Part shown: positions 38,948 through 62,850 of the stretch, one piece after another | Layout of the letters: every line of letters begins with the position of its first letter | Numbering within the stretch: position 1 is the first letter of the stretch | Source: CAWJLS01 sp963843755 | GTDB taxonomy: Bacteria > Acidobacteriota > Thermoanaerobaculia > Multivoradales > DATKCC01 | Direction: 5' to 3' | DNA length: 64,000 nucleotides | Assembly: GCA_963843755.1 (NCBI GenBank) | Contig: CAWJLS010000012.1 | Location: 221,427 to 285,426 of the forward strand | Program-made: the position numbers and the translations under genes | The notes under the pieces: generated by a model | Database searches by the model: none | What the model saw: only the letters and a program-made list of their open reading frames with translations | Told to the model about the DNA's origin: nothing

Positions 38948-40641
38948 GCGCCCCCCTCGGCCGGATCGGTGATCTCGGTGAACAGCATCTCGTCCGGCTG
39001 CTCGCGGGTGACGTTCTGGACCCGGTAGCGGACCGCGATCCAGGTCAGGTAGAGCACCGGCAGCACTCCTCCGACGATGAACAGCGTGTCCCCGGGCAGG
39101 CGGAGCCACTCGATCACGGCCAGGGTCCGGCCGGTCAGGTACTGGAGGCTCCGGGCCTCGAAGTAGCCGTCGGAGACCAGGAACATCACCGCCCAGCGGT
39201 GGGGGAACGGCTCCGCCGCCTCCTCGCCCTGGCGCGCGCCGAGCTGGAGGAAGCTCCACGCCTCGACGGTCAGGAAGGTCAGCGGGATCACCTCCGCGGC
39301 CGAGAAGAAGGCGCCGAGCGCCATGTGCTCCGCCGGCTCGCCGGAGAAGTAGAGGTGGTGCATGGTGCCGATCACGCCGCCCGCCGAGTACAGGATGACG
39401 TCGAGGAAGACGATGCGCAGGGCGACCTCCTCGGCCACCACCCCGAGCAGGACGAAGATGTACGCCACCATGATGGTGGTGAACAGCTCCAGGAAGTCCT
39501 CGACCCAGAGGTGGACCACCCAGAACCGCCAGAAGTCCGCCGTGGTGAAGTGGACCTCCGGCCCGGAGAGTAGCCCGACGGCGTAGAACGCCGGGATCGC
39601 CAGCGCCGCGAACAGGAACAGCCACGGCATGTTTCCCGGGTGCTCCTTGGCGAGCCGCCGGCGCATCACCCGCCAGAGCATCACCACCCAGAAGAACAGG
39701 CCGACCGACAGCAGGATCTGCCAGAGACGCCCCAGATCGAGGTACTCCAGCCCCTGGTTGCCCAGCCAGGTGTTGTCCGTGAAGCCCAGGATGCCGGCCG
39801 CCTCGCCGGCCATGCTGCCGAAGACGACCACCGCCAGGGCGCCGAGCAGGGCATAGGCCAGCCCGCTCTGCCCCGCCGGTTCCTTGCCCGCGATCATCGG
39901 TGCCAGGAAGATGCCGGCGGCCAGGTACGAGGTCGCCACCCAGAAGATGGCGAGCTGCAGGTGCCAGGTCCGCGCCAGGTTGAACGGCAGGAACTGGGCC
40001 AGGTCGACGCCGAAGAAGTTGGACAGCTCGGCCCGGTAGTGCTGGGAGGCGCCGCCCACCAGCGTCTGGATCAGGAAGAGCACCGCCATCACCAGGAAGA
40101 ACCAGGCGGTCGCCCGCTGCCCAGGCGTCAGGGGCACCGACCCCGGCGGCTTGAACGACAGACGCCGCCGCTCGCGGCCGTGCCAGCCGAGGACGTTCCA
40201 GCGCCCGAAGGCGGCGAACAGCAGGCCGATGCCGCCCAGCAGGGCGATCAGCGACAACACGCTCCACACCAGGACGTTGGCGCTCGGCCGGTTGCCGACC
40301 ATCGGCTCCGGCGGCCAGTTGTTGGTGTAGGAGTAGTTCTTGTTCGGCCGGAGCGCCGCCGAGGTCCAGGCGGTCCAGGCGAAGAAGGCGGTGAGCTGGC
40401 GCGCCTTCTGCGGATCGGTGATCTCGTCCGGCCGGAGTCCGAACTTGGTCGACGGCTCGGCGAAGAAGTCCCGGTAGTGGGTCACCAGAGCCTCGAACGC
40501 CGCCGCCTGGGGCGCGGTGAACGTCAGCGTCTTCGTCGCCGCGTCGTAGCGGTTCGTCTTGAAGTCTTCGACCGTCTGCGCCCGCGCCGCGTCGGAGCCC
40601 TCCCCACTCCCGCCTCCGCCGTAGCTCCCGCGCACGGCCAT
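38944..40641 (-). CDS. norB: Quinol-type nitric oxide reductase (qNOR) lacking its N-terminal domain
   Basis: The catalytic membrane core of a single-subunit NO reductase that reduces NO to N2O. Sequence from KTNRYDAATKTLTFTAPQ through YSYTNNWPPEPMVGNRPSAN to the end aligns with qNOR. Metal-binding helices are intact: LARTWHLQLAIFWVATSYLA, VVHLWVEDFLELFTTIMVAY, and GTMHHLYFSGEP. About 110-130 N-terminal residues are missing, including the first membrane helix and the WQSMGGQ...WGHG.Y.APDW part of the extracytoplasmic domain. No other frame upstream encodes them. The ATG at 40641 is tentative; the frame stays open upstream without homology. It may be inactive or an unusual short form. Confidence 0.7.
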   Translation of the reverse strand: MAVRGSYGGGGSGEGSDAARAQTVEDFKTNRYDAATKTLTFTAPQAAAFEALVTHYRDFFAEPSTKFGLRPDEITDPQKARQLTAFFAWTAWTSAALRPNKNYSYTNNWPPEPMVGNRPSANVLVWSVLSLIALLGGIGLLFAAFGRWNVLGWHGRERRRLSFKPPGSVPLTPGQRATAWFFLVMAVLFLIQTLVGGASQHYRAELSNFFGVDLAQFLPFNLARTWHLQLAIFWVATSYLAAGIFLAPMIAGKEPAGQSGLAYALLGALAVVVFGSMAGEAAGILGFTDNTWLGNQGLEYLDLGRLWQILLSVGLFFWVVMLWRVMRRRLAKEHPGNMPWLFLFAALAIPAFYAVGLLSGPEVHFTTADFWRFWVVHLWVEDFLELFTTIMVAYIFVLLGVVAEEVALRIVFLDVILYSAGGVIGTMHHLYFSGEPAEHMALGAFFSAAEVIPLTFLTVEAWSFLQLGARQGEEAAEPFPHRWAVMFLVSDGYFEARSLQYLTGRTLAVIEWLRLPGDTLFIVGGVLPVLYLTWIAVRYRVQNVTREQPDEMLFTEITDPAEGGA

Positions 40642-41094
40642 GGGACGGCCTGCGGCCGACGGGCGTCGACCCACCTGCGGACGAGGCAGCGCGACAAAGA
40701 GCTTCGCCCAGGATAACCACCTCTTCAGGTAGGGAGCAAGAACGGGGGCCACCCACTCGGAGAGGGTGACGTGCGACGGGCGCCGACCGGACGGGCTGCG
40801 CCCCCGACCACACCCCCTCCCCGCAGCACTTCTCAGTTTGCGCCCGTGCCGATCGAAGGTTTCTGCGAAGCACCTGGTCCTCTTTGTCACAGAATCGAGA
40901 ATGCTCGCACCTGATGATTGTCCACGGAGCACGTCGAATCCCAGACGAAACGGTGGAGCACTGCTCGAGACCTCCACCGTTTCGATGAGATCGAGCCTGG
41001 GCATGGAGCCGAGAGCATCCGGCGACACGGGGGTGCCTGGGTCGGGAATGGTACGTGCCGTGGAACTGAAGTCTCGACGGGAATCTATTGGAGC
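40642..41094. other. Intergenic region between the truncated norB and the permease gene
   Basis: About 450 bp with no convincing gene. A 13-bp inverted repeat lies at 40946-40984. The missing norB 5' end is not found in any frame. No FNR-type site is seen. Confidence 0.5.
40946..40984. repeat. 13-bp perfect inverted repeat
   Basis: CGAAACGGTGGAG (40946-40958) and CTCCACCGTTTCG (40972-40984) around a 13-base spacer. It has no T-run on either side, about 110 bp upstream of the permease start. Confidence 0.7.
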
Positions 41095-43539
41095 ATGTGG
41101 CACGACCTTCGCTGGAGCACGCGGCACCTCACCTCACAGCCGGCCCTCACCGCCGTCGTCGTCTTGACCCTCGGATTGGGGATCGGTGCGAACGGCGCCG
41201 TCCTCAACGTCGTCCGCGCCGTCGTGCTCGACGGGCTGCCGTACGCGCAGCCGGAGCGACTCGTCTCGGTCGAGCCGACCCGCAGCCGCGGCGGGGAGAC
41301 CGAGCCTTGGCTCCTCTCGTACCCGAACTTCACCGACCTGCGCGCGGCGAGCCGTTCGTTCGCCCCCCTGGTGGCCCACACGACCAAGGCGTTCAACCTG
41401 CGGGCGAACGGCGAACCGTTCCACGCCGTCGGCGAGCTCGTCTCGGAGGGCTACTTCACCCTCCTCGGCGCGCAGCCGGCGATCGGCCGGGGTCTCTCCG
41501 GTGACGCCCACGATCTCCACCCCGGCGACCCCGTCGTCGTGGTGAGCGACAGCCTCTGGCGCCGGTACTTCGGAGAGGCGGGCTCGGTCCGCGGCGCGGC
41601 GCTCGACATCAACGACCGGTCGTTCGCCGTGGTCGGGGTCATGGGCCCGGACTTCCATCCGTTGAGCGACGGCACCGACCTCTGGATCCCGCTCACGGCC
41701 GCGGCGCCACTCACCGGCCAGGCATCGCTCGAGCTGCGCCACGACTTCTGGCTGCGCGCGGTCGGGCGCCTCGCCCCGGGCGCCACCGAACGGCAGGCCC
41801 GCACTGAGCTGGCGACCCTGGCCGGGCGGCTGGCCAAGCAGTACCCCGACGAGAACCGTGGGCTGGGATTCCAGATCACGCCCCTCTGGGAGTCCTGGTA
41901 CGGCAAGCTCGCCGTCAAGCTCTGGAGCCTGCTCGCAGCCGCCTCCGCCGTGCTCCTGCTCGCCTGCGCCAACGTGGCGAGCCTGCTCTGGACCCGTGCC
42001 CTCGGACGACGCCGGGAGCTGGCGGTGCGCTCGGCCCTCGGCGCCTCGGGCGGCAGGCTGGCGCGCCAGCTCATGATGGAGAGCGTCCTGCTCGCCCTGC
42101 TCAGCGGCGTTCTCGCGGCGGTTCTCGTCCAATGGGTCACCGGCCCGCTGGTCGCCTCGAGCCCTCTGGACCTGCGCAGCTTCGTCGACCTGCGCGTCGG
42201 ACCGACGGCCGTGGTCGCGGTGCTGGTCCTGGCCCTGTCGTGCAGCCTCCTCTTCGGCCTCCTCCCCGCCCTCAAGGGCGCCGGCGGCGACCTCCAGGCG
42301 GAGCTCAAAGCCGGCGGGCCGCGCTCGGGCGGCACCCCCAGGGGGCGGCTGCTCGACGCCCTGGTGATCGGCGAGATCGCGCTCGCCGCCGTGCTCCTCT
42401 ACTCCGCCGGAGCGGCCCAGCTCCAGGTCCACCGCCTCGCCCGCACCGACCTCGGGTTCCGGCCGGAGCGCCTGATGACCGCCCGCGTCGACCTGGCGGG
42501 GCCGGAGTACGCCACGAGCCCGCAGCGGCTGGCGGTGGCCGCGCGCATCTTCCGACAGCTCACGAAGTCGTCCAAAGACGAGGAGATCGCCCTGGTCGGA
42601 CCGTACATGCCCTCCGACGGGGAGTGGCTGGCGCGGCGGTTTACCGCCGAAGGCTGGAGCGGCGCGCCCGAGGACGCGACGACCTACCTGGAGGTCCACC
42701 AGGTGAGCACCGGCTACTTCGGGATGATGGGCGTCCGGCTGCGGCGGGGGCGGGTCTTTCAGCTCACCGATGCCTACTCAGGCGATCCGGTGCTGGTGTT
42801 GAGCGCGGCGGCGGCGGAGCGCTTCTTCCCGGGCAAGGACCCCTTGGGCCGCAAGCTGAAGCTGGGCGACGCGGACGCCCAGGCCCCCTGGATGCGCGTC
42901 ATCGGGATCGTGGACGACGTCTCCGAGAACGGCTACGGGGAGGGCTCCGGCTTCCCCCATGCCTACATCTACATCCCCCAGTTGCCGCCGTTCTCGCCGC
43001 CGACCGTGAACGTCCTGGTCCGGACCGCCCGGCAGCCGGACAAGGCCATGTTGACGGACTTCCGGAAACGGGTTCAGGCGCTCGTCCCCGGCCTGCCGGT
43101 CTATGACGTCGACACCATGGACCACCGGCTCGACGAGCAGCTCGCCAGCGACCGGTTCCTGGTCCGCCTGATGAACCTGTTCACGGCCATCGCCCTGGTC
43201 TTGGCGGCGGCCGGGGTCTACGGCCTCCTCTCCTACCGGACGGCACGGCGCCGGCGGGACCTGGGGGTCCGCCTCGCCCTCGGATCGACCCCCTCGGCCC
43301 TGTTCTGGCGGGTGGTCCGCGAGGGAACGGTCCTCGCCCTCGTGGGCGCCGCCATCGGCCTCGTCCTGACCCTGGTCGCCGTCCGCGTCGTCGGCACCCG
43401 GATCGAGGGCATCACCCTCGACGGAACCCTCCTGGTGGCGGTGCCGTGTGCCCTCGTGGCGCTCACCTTCGGTGCCGGGCTCCACCCTGCGCTGGCAACG
43501 GCTCGGCTCGATCCGAACGCGATCCTGCGCAAGGAGTGA
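41095..43539 (+). CDS. Fused MacB/FtsX-type permease (acidobacterial orphan permease)
   Basis: An 814-residue ABC-type permease without an ATPase. It starts MWHDLRWSTRHLTSQPALTA, then VVVLTLGLGIGANGAVLNVV. Two MacB-type extracytoplasmic domains alternate with two FtsX-type membrane halves: ASLLWTRALGRRRELAVRSA in the first, SYRTARRRRDLGVRLALGST in the second. It ends ARLDPNAILRKE, a conserved family finish. This duplicated form is abundant in Acidobacteriota. The synthetase begins 62 bp downstream on the same strand, so a role in lipopeptide export or self-protection is possible. No ATP-binding subunit is in the window. The ATG at 41095 matches the family start. Confidence 0.88.
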   Translation: MWHDLRWSTRHLTSQPALTAVVVLTLGLGIGANGAVLNVVRAVVLDGLPYAQPERLVSVEPTRSRGGETEPWLLSYPNFTDLRAASRSFAPLVAHTTKAFNLRANGEPFHAVGELVSEGYFTLLGAQPAIGRGLSGDAHDLHPGDPVVVVSDSLWRRYFGEAGSVRGAALDINDRSFAVVGVMGPDFHPLSDGTDLWIPLTAAAPLTGQASLELRHDFWLRAVGRLAPGATERQARTELATLAGRLAKQYPDENRGLGFQITPLWESWYGKLAVKLWSLLAAASAVLLLACANVASLLWTRALGRRRELAVRSALGASGGRLARQLMMESVLLALLSGVLAAVLVQWVTGPLVASSPLDLRSFVDLRVGPTAVVAVLVLALSCSLLFGLLPALKGAGGDLQAELKAGGPRSGGTPRGRLLDALVIGEIALAAVLLYSAGAAQLQVHRLARTDLGFRPERLMTARVDLAGPEYATSPQRLAVAARIFRQLTKSSKDEEIALVGPYMPSDGEWLARRFTAEGWSGAPEDATTYLEVHQVSTGYFGMMGVRLRRGRVFQLTDAYSGDPVLVLSAAAAERFFPGKDPLGRKLKLGDADAQAPWMRVIGIVDDVSENGYGEGSGFPHAYIYIPQLPPFSPPTVNVLVRTARQPDKAMLTDFRKRVQALVPGLPVYDVDTMDHRLDEQLASDRFLVRLMNLFTAIALVLAAAGVYGLLSYRTARRRRDLGVRLALGSTPSALFWRVVREGTVLALVGAAIGLVLTLVAVRVVGTRIEGITLDGTLLVAVPCALVALTFGAGLHPALATARLDPNAILRKE

Positions 43540-43601
43540 ATGGACGGTCGGTCGTGACGGGGAGAGCGAGAACAGCACCGGCCTCGACGGGTCCCGAGCC
43601 C

Positions 43602-57902
<14,301 letters not shown>

Positions 57903-58383
57903 TGAACCTGGTCCGCTGGCACCGCAAGGCGTACGACCTCGCGCCGGGCACGGTCACCTCCCAGGTCGCCAGCCCGGCGTTCGATGCCGCGGTCTGGGAG
58001 CTCTGGCCGACCCTCGCCGCCGGCGGCTCTTTGGCGATCCTGCCCGACGCCGTCCGCCAGGCTCCGGAGGCCGTGCTGCCGTGGCTCGCGCGCACGCGGA
58101 CGGAGGTCTGCTTCCTGCCGACACCGCTGGCGGAGGCGGTGCTGGCGTCCCTCGACGAGACCTCGCCGGACGGCGCGGACTTGACGGAAGGCCGCCCCGG
58201 CCGGGGCCTGGTCCTGCGCCACCTGCTGACCGGCGGCGACGCCCTGCACCGGCGCCCGCGGCCGGAAGCGCCGTTCCGGCTGGTCAACCACTACGGCCCG
58301 ACCGAATGCTCGGTGGTCGCGACCGCCGGCCCGGTGCGGCCTCGGCCGGCGCACAGCCCGGCTTCCGGAGGGCCGGCCGGTGA

Positions 58384-61300
58384 AGCGCGACCTTCCCCGC
58401 TCCGGTTCTGGGCGCCCCGTCCATCGGCCGGCCCATCGACGGCCTGACGGTCCGGATCGTCGACGCCGCGGGCCGCCCGGCCCCGGTCGGCGCGCCGGGC
58501 GAGCTCTGCCTCGGCGGCGAGGCGGTGGCCCACGGCTACACCGGGCATCCGGCCTGGACGGCCGCCGCCTTCGTTCCGGACCCGTTCGTCGCCGATGGCC
58601 CCGAAGCGGGCGGTGTCGGACCGAACATCGGCGCCGGCGCGCCGGCTTCGCAAGGCAGGCCGCACGGCGGTCGCCTCTACCGCACCGGCGACCTGGCCCG
58701 GTGGCTGCCCGACGGCCGGATCGAGTACCTGGGCCGGCTCGACCACCAGGTCCAGGTGCGCGGCCAGCGGGTCGAGCCGGACGAGATCGCGGCGGTGCTC
58801 GCCGGCCATCCGGCGGTGCGGGAGGTGGCGGTGGTAGCGCCGGAGGCCGCCCCGGGCGACGTGCGGCTGGTCGCCTGGGTCGTGGCCCGAGGGGACGGCC
58901 CGCGCGGCCCGAGCGGCCCGAACGGCCAGAGCGACCAGAGTGACCTCGACCTCCGAGGCTGGCTGGGCGAGCGCCTGCCCCGCGCCCTGGTGCCGGCGGC
59001 CGTGGTCGAGGTCGCGGAGCTGCCGCGGACGCCGAGCGGCAAGATCGACCGCCGGGCGCTCCTCGCCCGCGGCGTGCCGGCCGAGGGTCTCGAGACGGGC
59101 CGGTTCGTCGCGCCCCGGTCGCCGATGGAAGAGGTCCTGGCGGGGCTGTTCGAGGACGTCCTGGGGGTCGAGCGGGTCGGAGTCCACGACGGCTTCTTCG
59201 ACCTCGGCGGCCACTCGCTGCTGGCGACCCGCCTGGTCTCGCGGGTGCGCACGGCCCTCGGCCTCGAGCTGCCGCTCCGGAGCCTGTTCGAGACCCCGAC
59301 GGTCGCCGGGCTCGCGGCGGCGCTGGAGGCCACCGAGAGCCAGGGCGCGGCCGGGGCGATCGAACGGCGGACGGAGGACGGCCCGCTCCCCCTCTCCTCC
59401 TCCCAGGAGCGGCTCTGGTTCCTGGAGCGCTTCGAGCCGGGCAACGCCTCGCTCCACATCCCCGGGTCGGTCCGCCTCCGCGGGACGCTCGACCCCGGCG
59501 CCCTGGTGGCAGGGCTCGACCTGGTCGTGGCGCGCCACGAGTCGCTCCGGACCACGTTCGGAGAGCTGGACGGCCGGCCGGTCCAGCGGGTCGCGCCCCG
59601 GTTGACCCTCACCCTGCCGATCGTCGACCTCTCGGGCCTGCCCGCGGCGGCGCGGGAGGCCACGTCGGACCGCTGGCTGGAGAGCGCCGCCGAGCGGCCG
59701 TTCGACCTCGCGCGGGGGCCGCTGCTCCGCGCCCTGCTGCTGCGCCTCGCTCCCGACGACCACCTCCTCTCCCTGGTCGTCCACCACGTGGTCGCCGACG
59801 GCTGGTCGATGGACGTCCTGGTGCGCGAGCTCGCCGCGGGCTACAGGGCGGCCCGGCTCGGCGAGGTAACCGACCTCCCGGAGCTGCCGATCCAGTACCC
59901 CGACTACGCCGTCTGGCAGCGCCAGGGCCTCGCCTCGGGCGCCCTCGACGGACAGCTCGACTACTGGCGCGGCCGCCTCGGCGGCGCCCCGCCCCTCGAG
60001 CTGCCCACCGACCGGCCGCGCCCCGCGGTCCAGACCTTCACCGGCGGGGAGATCGTCCGCACCCTGCCGCCCGCGCTCCACGACGCCCTGCGCGCCCTCG
60101 GTCGCCGCCGCGGGGTCACCCTGTTCATGACCCTCCTCGCCCTGCTCGAGGTGCTCCTCGCCCGCCTCTCCGGCCAGGACGACCTGACGGTGGGGACGCC
60201 GATCGCCGGGCGCCGCCACGAAGAGGTCGAAGGCCTGATCGGCCTCTTCCTCAACTCCCTGGCGCTGCGCACCGATCTCGGCGACGACCCGACCTTCAAC
60301 GAGCTGCTCGACCGGGTGCGGACGACGGCGCTCGAGGCCTACGCCCACCAGGACGTGCCGTTCGAGCGGATCTTGGAGGAAGTCCTCCCGGAGCGGGACC
60401 TCTCCCGGACCCCGCTCTTCCAGGTCTTCTTCAACATGCTCAACCTGCCGGCGGCGCCCATCGAGCTGCCGGAGGTCACCCTCGAGCCCCACCGGGTGCC
60501 GCTGGCCCATGCGAAGTTCGACCTGACGATCTACGCCCGCGAGGACGACGACGGCATCTCCCTCGACCTGGTCTACAACGCCGATCTCTTCGACCGGCCG
60601 CGCATGGAGGAGCTGCTCCGCCAGCTCGAGCACCTGGCGTGGCAGGTCGCTGACCCGGTCGGGGCGCCCGAGCGCCCGATCGGCACGCTCTCCCTGGTCA
60701 CGGCGGACGCCCGCTCCCTGCTGCCGGCGCCGGAGGCACCCCTGGGCGACGCCTGGGAGGGTGCGCTCCACGATCTGGTCGCGCAGCACGCGGCGGCCAC
60801 GCCGGACCGCACGGCGGTCACCGACCCGGACGGGTCCTGGAGCTACGCTTATCTGAGCTCAGCCAGCGCCCGCCTCGCCGCCGCCCTCCAGGCGCAGGGC
60901 GTGACCCGCGGCGACCGGGTGGTCATCTTCGGCCACCGGAGCGCCGGCCTGGTGGTCTCGCTCCTCGCCGTCTTGGAGAGCGGCGGCGCCTTCGTCGTGC
61001 TCGACCCGGCCCAGCCGGCGCCCCGCCTGGCGCGCACCGTCGAGCTCGCCGCGCCCCGGGCCTTCCTCGCTCTGGAAGCGGCCGGCCCGGTGCCGGCGGA
61101 GCTGGACGCGGCGCTCGATCCGCTCGGAGCGCCGGACGGACCCGGGCGGGCACGCCAGGCGAGCGAGTCGAGCCCATCCGGACCAGCGGCACGCATTACC
61201 GTGCCCGCCGGCTCCGCCGCGCTCAGGTGCTGGCTCACGGAGCTGCCGCAGACGCCCCCCGGCCACGAGGTCGAGGTCGGCCCGGACGACGCCGCCTACG

Positions 61301-62541
61301 TCGCCTTCACCTCCGGCTCGACCGGCGAGCCCAAGGGGATCCTCGGGCGCCACGGCTCCCTGACCCACTTCGTGCCGTGGCAGCGCCGGGCCTTCGGCCT
61401 CGACGATGGCGACCGCTTCAGCCTCCTTTCGGGCCTGGCCCACGACCCGCTCCACCGGGACGTCTTCACCCCGCTCCAGCTCGGCGGCACCGTGGTCGTC
61501 CCGGAGCCCCGCGACCTCGAAGTCCCTCGCCGGCTCGCCGCCTGGATGGCCCGGGAGCGGGTCACCGTCGGCCACTTCACGCCGGCGCTGGGGCGCCTGC
61601 TCTCCGACGCCGCCACCGCGTCCAGGGAAGCCCCCGCGGAGGCTCCCTCGTGGGCCGCTGTCGCCGGCAGCACAGGAAGAGAGGGTTCCGCGGAAGTCCG
61701 GCTGCCGGATCTCTGCCACGCCTTCTTCGTCGGCGAAGTGCTGACCGTCGGCGACGTCGAGCGGCTGCGCGCTCTGGCCCCGGCGGTCCAGGTGGTCAAC
61801 TACTACGGCTCGACCGAGACCCAGCGGGCAGTCGGCTATCACCCGATTGTGCTGGAGACTCCCCGTCACTCCGACCCGCTCCTCCAGCGTGCGGAGGGAA
61901 GAGAGCGGCGTTACTCAGACCCCGCAACAGCGGGCACTGCACAGGCTCCGGATCGCCGAGGCACAGCCGCCCTCCCCCTGGGCCGAGGCATGGAGGACGT
62001 CCAGCTCCTGGTGCTCGGTCCGGACGATGCGCTGTGCGGCATCGGCGAGCTGGGTGAGATCGCCGTGCGCAGCCCCCACGTCGCCCTCGGCTACCTGGGC
62101 GACCCCGCCCTCACCGCGGCACGCTTCACCCCGGTCGACAGCTCCGCCGGGGACGGCCAGCGCGATCCCCGCGCGGCAGGAGCCCCGGGTGAGCGCGTCT
62201 ACCGTACCGGCGACCTGGGCCGCTACCTGCCGGACGGGGACGTCGTCTTCGCCGGCCGCCGCGACCGCCAGGTCAAGGTCCGAGGCTTCCGGGTCGAGCC
62301 CGCCGAGATCGAGGCCCAGATCACCCGCTCGCCGACCGTCCGCCAGGCGGCGGTGCTGCTGCACGCGGCCGACGGTTCCGCGCCGCGGCTGGTCGCCTTC
62401 GTCGTACCGGAGGCGGGCACTGACGCGGCGGGCACCGGCGACGCGCGGGCTTCGCCGCCACGCTGCGGGCCGAGATCGAGCAGCGCCTGCCGGCCTACAT
62501 GGTGCCGAGCGCCTTCGTCCTGCTCGACGCGCTCCCCCTGA
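58384..62541 (+). CDS. NRPS continuation: end of A4, PCP4, C5, most of A5 (frame-broken)
   Basis: It resumes A4 with GAPSIGRPIDGLTVRIVD and continues through LYRTGDLARWLPDGRIEYLG, PCP4 (about 59110-59330), C5 (59390-60690, HHVVADG near 59785) and A5 up to about 62430. A5 carries FTSGSTGEPKGILGRHGSL, LSGLAHDPLHRDVFTPLQLG and YYGSTETQRAV. Past about 62430 the frame is nonsense, to a stop at 62541. No natural start exists in this piece; a GTG at 58525 could be mistaken for one. It belongs to the same gene as the segments on both sides. Confidence 0.85.
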   Translation, partial: SATFPAPVLGAPSIGRPIDGLTVRIVDAAGRPAPVGAPGELCLGGEAVAHGYTGHPAWTAAAFVPDPFVADGPEAGGVGPNIGAGAPASQGRPHGGRLYRTGDLARWLPDGRIEYLGRLDHQVQVRGQRVEPDEIAAVLAGHPAVREVAVVAPEAAPGDVRLVAWVVARGDGPRGPSGPNGQSDQSDLDLRGWLGERLPRALVPAAVVEVAELPRTPSGKIDRRALLARGVPAEGLETGRFVAPRSPMEEVLAGLFEDVLGVERVGVHDGFFDLGGHSLLATRLVSRVRTALGLELPLRSLFETPTVAGLAAALEATESQGAAGAIERRTEDGPLPLSSSQERLWFLERFEPGNASLHIPGSVRLRGTLDPGALVAGLDLVVARHESLRTTFGELDGRPVQRVAPRLTLTLPIVDLSGLPAAAREATSDRWLESAAERPFDLARGPLLRALLLRLAPDDHLLSLVVHHVVADGWSMDVLVRELAAGYRAARLGEVTDLPELPIQYPDYAVWQRQGLASGALDGQLDYWRGRLGGAPPLELPTDRPRPAVQTFTGGEIVRTLPPALHDALRALGRRRGVTLFMTLLALLEVLLARLSGQDDLTVGTPIAGRRHEEVEGLIGLFLNSLALRTDLGDDPTFNELLDRVRTTALEAYAHQDVPFERILEEVLPERDLSRTPLFQVFFNMLNLPAAPIELPEVTLEPHRVPLAHAKFDLTIYAREDDDGISLDLVYNADLFDRPRMEELLRQLEHLAWQVADPVGAPERPIGTLSLVTADARSLLPAPEAPLGDAWEGALHDLVAQHAAATPDRTAVTDPDGSWSYAYLSSASARLAAALQAQGVTRGDRVVIFGHRSAGLVVSLLAVLESGGAFVVLDPAQPAPRLARTVELAAPRAFLALEAAGPVPAELDAALDPLGAPDGPGRARQASESSPSGPAARITVPAGSAALRCWLTELPQTPPGHEVEVGPDDAAYVAFTSGSTGEPKGILGRHGSLTHFVPWQRRAFGLDDGDRFSLLSGLAHDPLHRDVFTPLQLGGTVVVPEPRDLEVPRRLAAWMARERVTVGHFTPALGRLLSDAATASREAPAEAPSWAAVAGSTGREGSAEVRLPDLCHAFFVGEVLTVGDVERLRALAPAVQVVNYYGSTETQRAVGYHPIVLETPRHSDPLLQRAEGRERRYSDPATAGTAQAPDRRGTAALPLGRGMEDVQLLVLGPDDALCGIGELGEIAVRSPHVALGYLGDPALTAARFTPVDSSAGDGQRDPRAAGAPGERVYRTGDLGRYLPDGDVVFAGRRDRQVKVRGFRVEPAEIEAQITRSPTVRQAAVLLHAADGSAPRLVAFVVPEAGTDAAGTGDARASPPRCGPRSSSACRPTWCRAPSSCSTRSP

Positions 62542-62850
62542 CCCCCAACCGCAAGCTCGACCGGGCGGCCCTGGAGCGGCTCCCGGTGGGGATGGAGTCG
62601 GCCGCCGAAGCCACCTTCGTCGCGCCGCGGACGCCGGTCGAGACGGCCCTGGCGGAGATCTGGGGCGAGCTGCTCGGCGTGCCCCGGGTCGGCGCCTCCG
62701 ACCACTTCTTCGCCCTCGGCGGCCACTCCCTGCTGGCGGTCCGGGTCAACGCCCGCATCCTCGACACCCTGGGCGTCGAGCTGCCGCTACGGCTCTTCTT
62801 CGAGCAGCCGACGCTCGTGGGCCTCGCCCAGGCGATCGAGCGCCGGATGG
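59390..62850 (+). other. NRPS module 5 (C5-A5-PCP5), with one frame break in A5
   Basis: C5 keeps HHVVADG. A5 has the divergent core AHDPLHRD where most A domains have FDAS; the pocket is roughly D-P-R-H-F-V-Y-R-A-K. PCP5 is FFALGGHSLLAVRV at about 62705-62747. Confidence 0.75.

Noticed and set aside
40642..41094. FNR/NnrR-type operator for the nitric oxide reductase
   Set aside because: No TTGAT-N4-ATCAA-like site. The 13-bp inverted repeat here has a different form and spacing.
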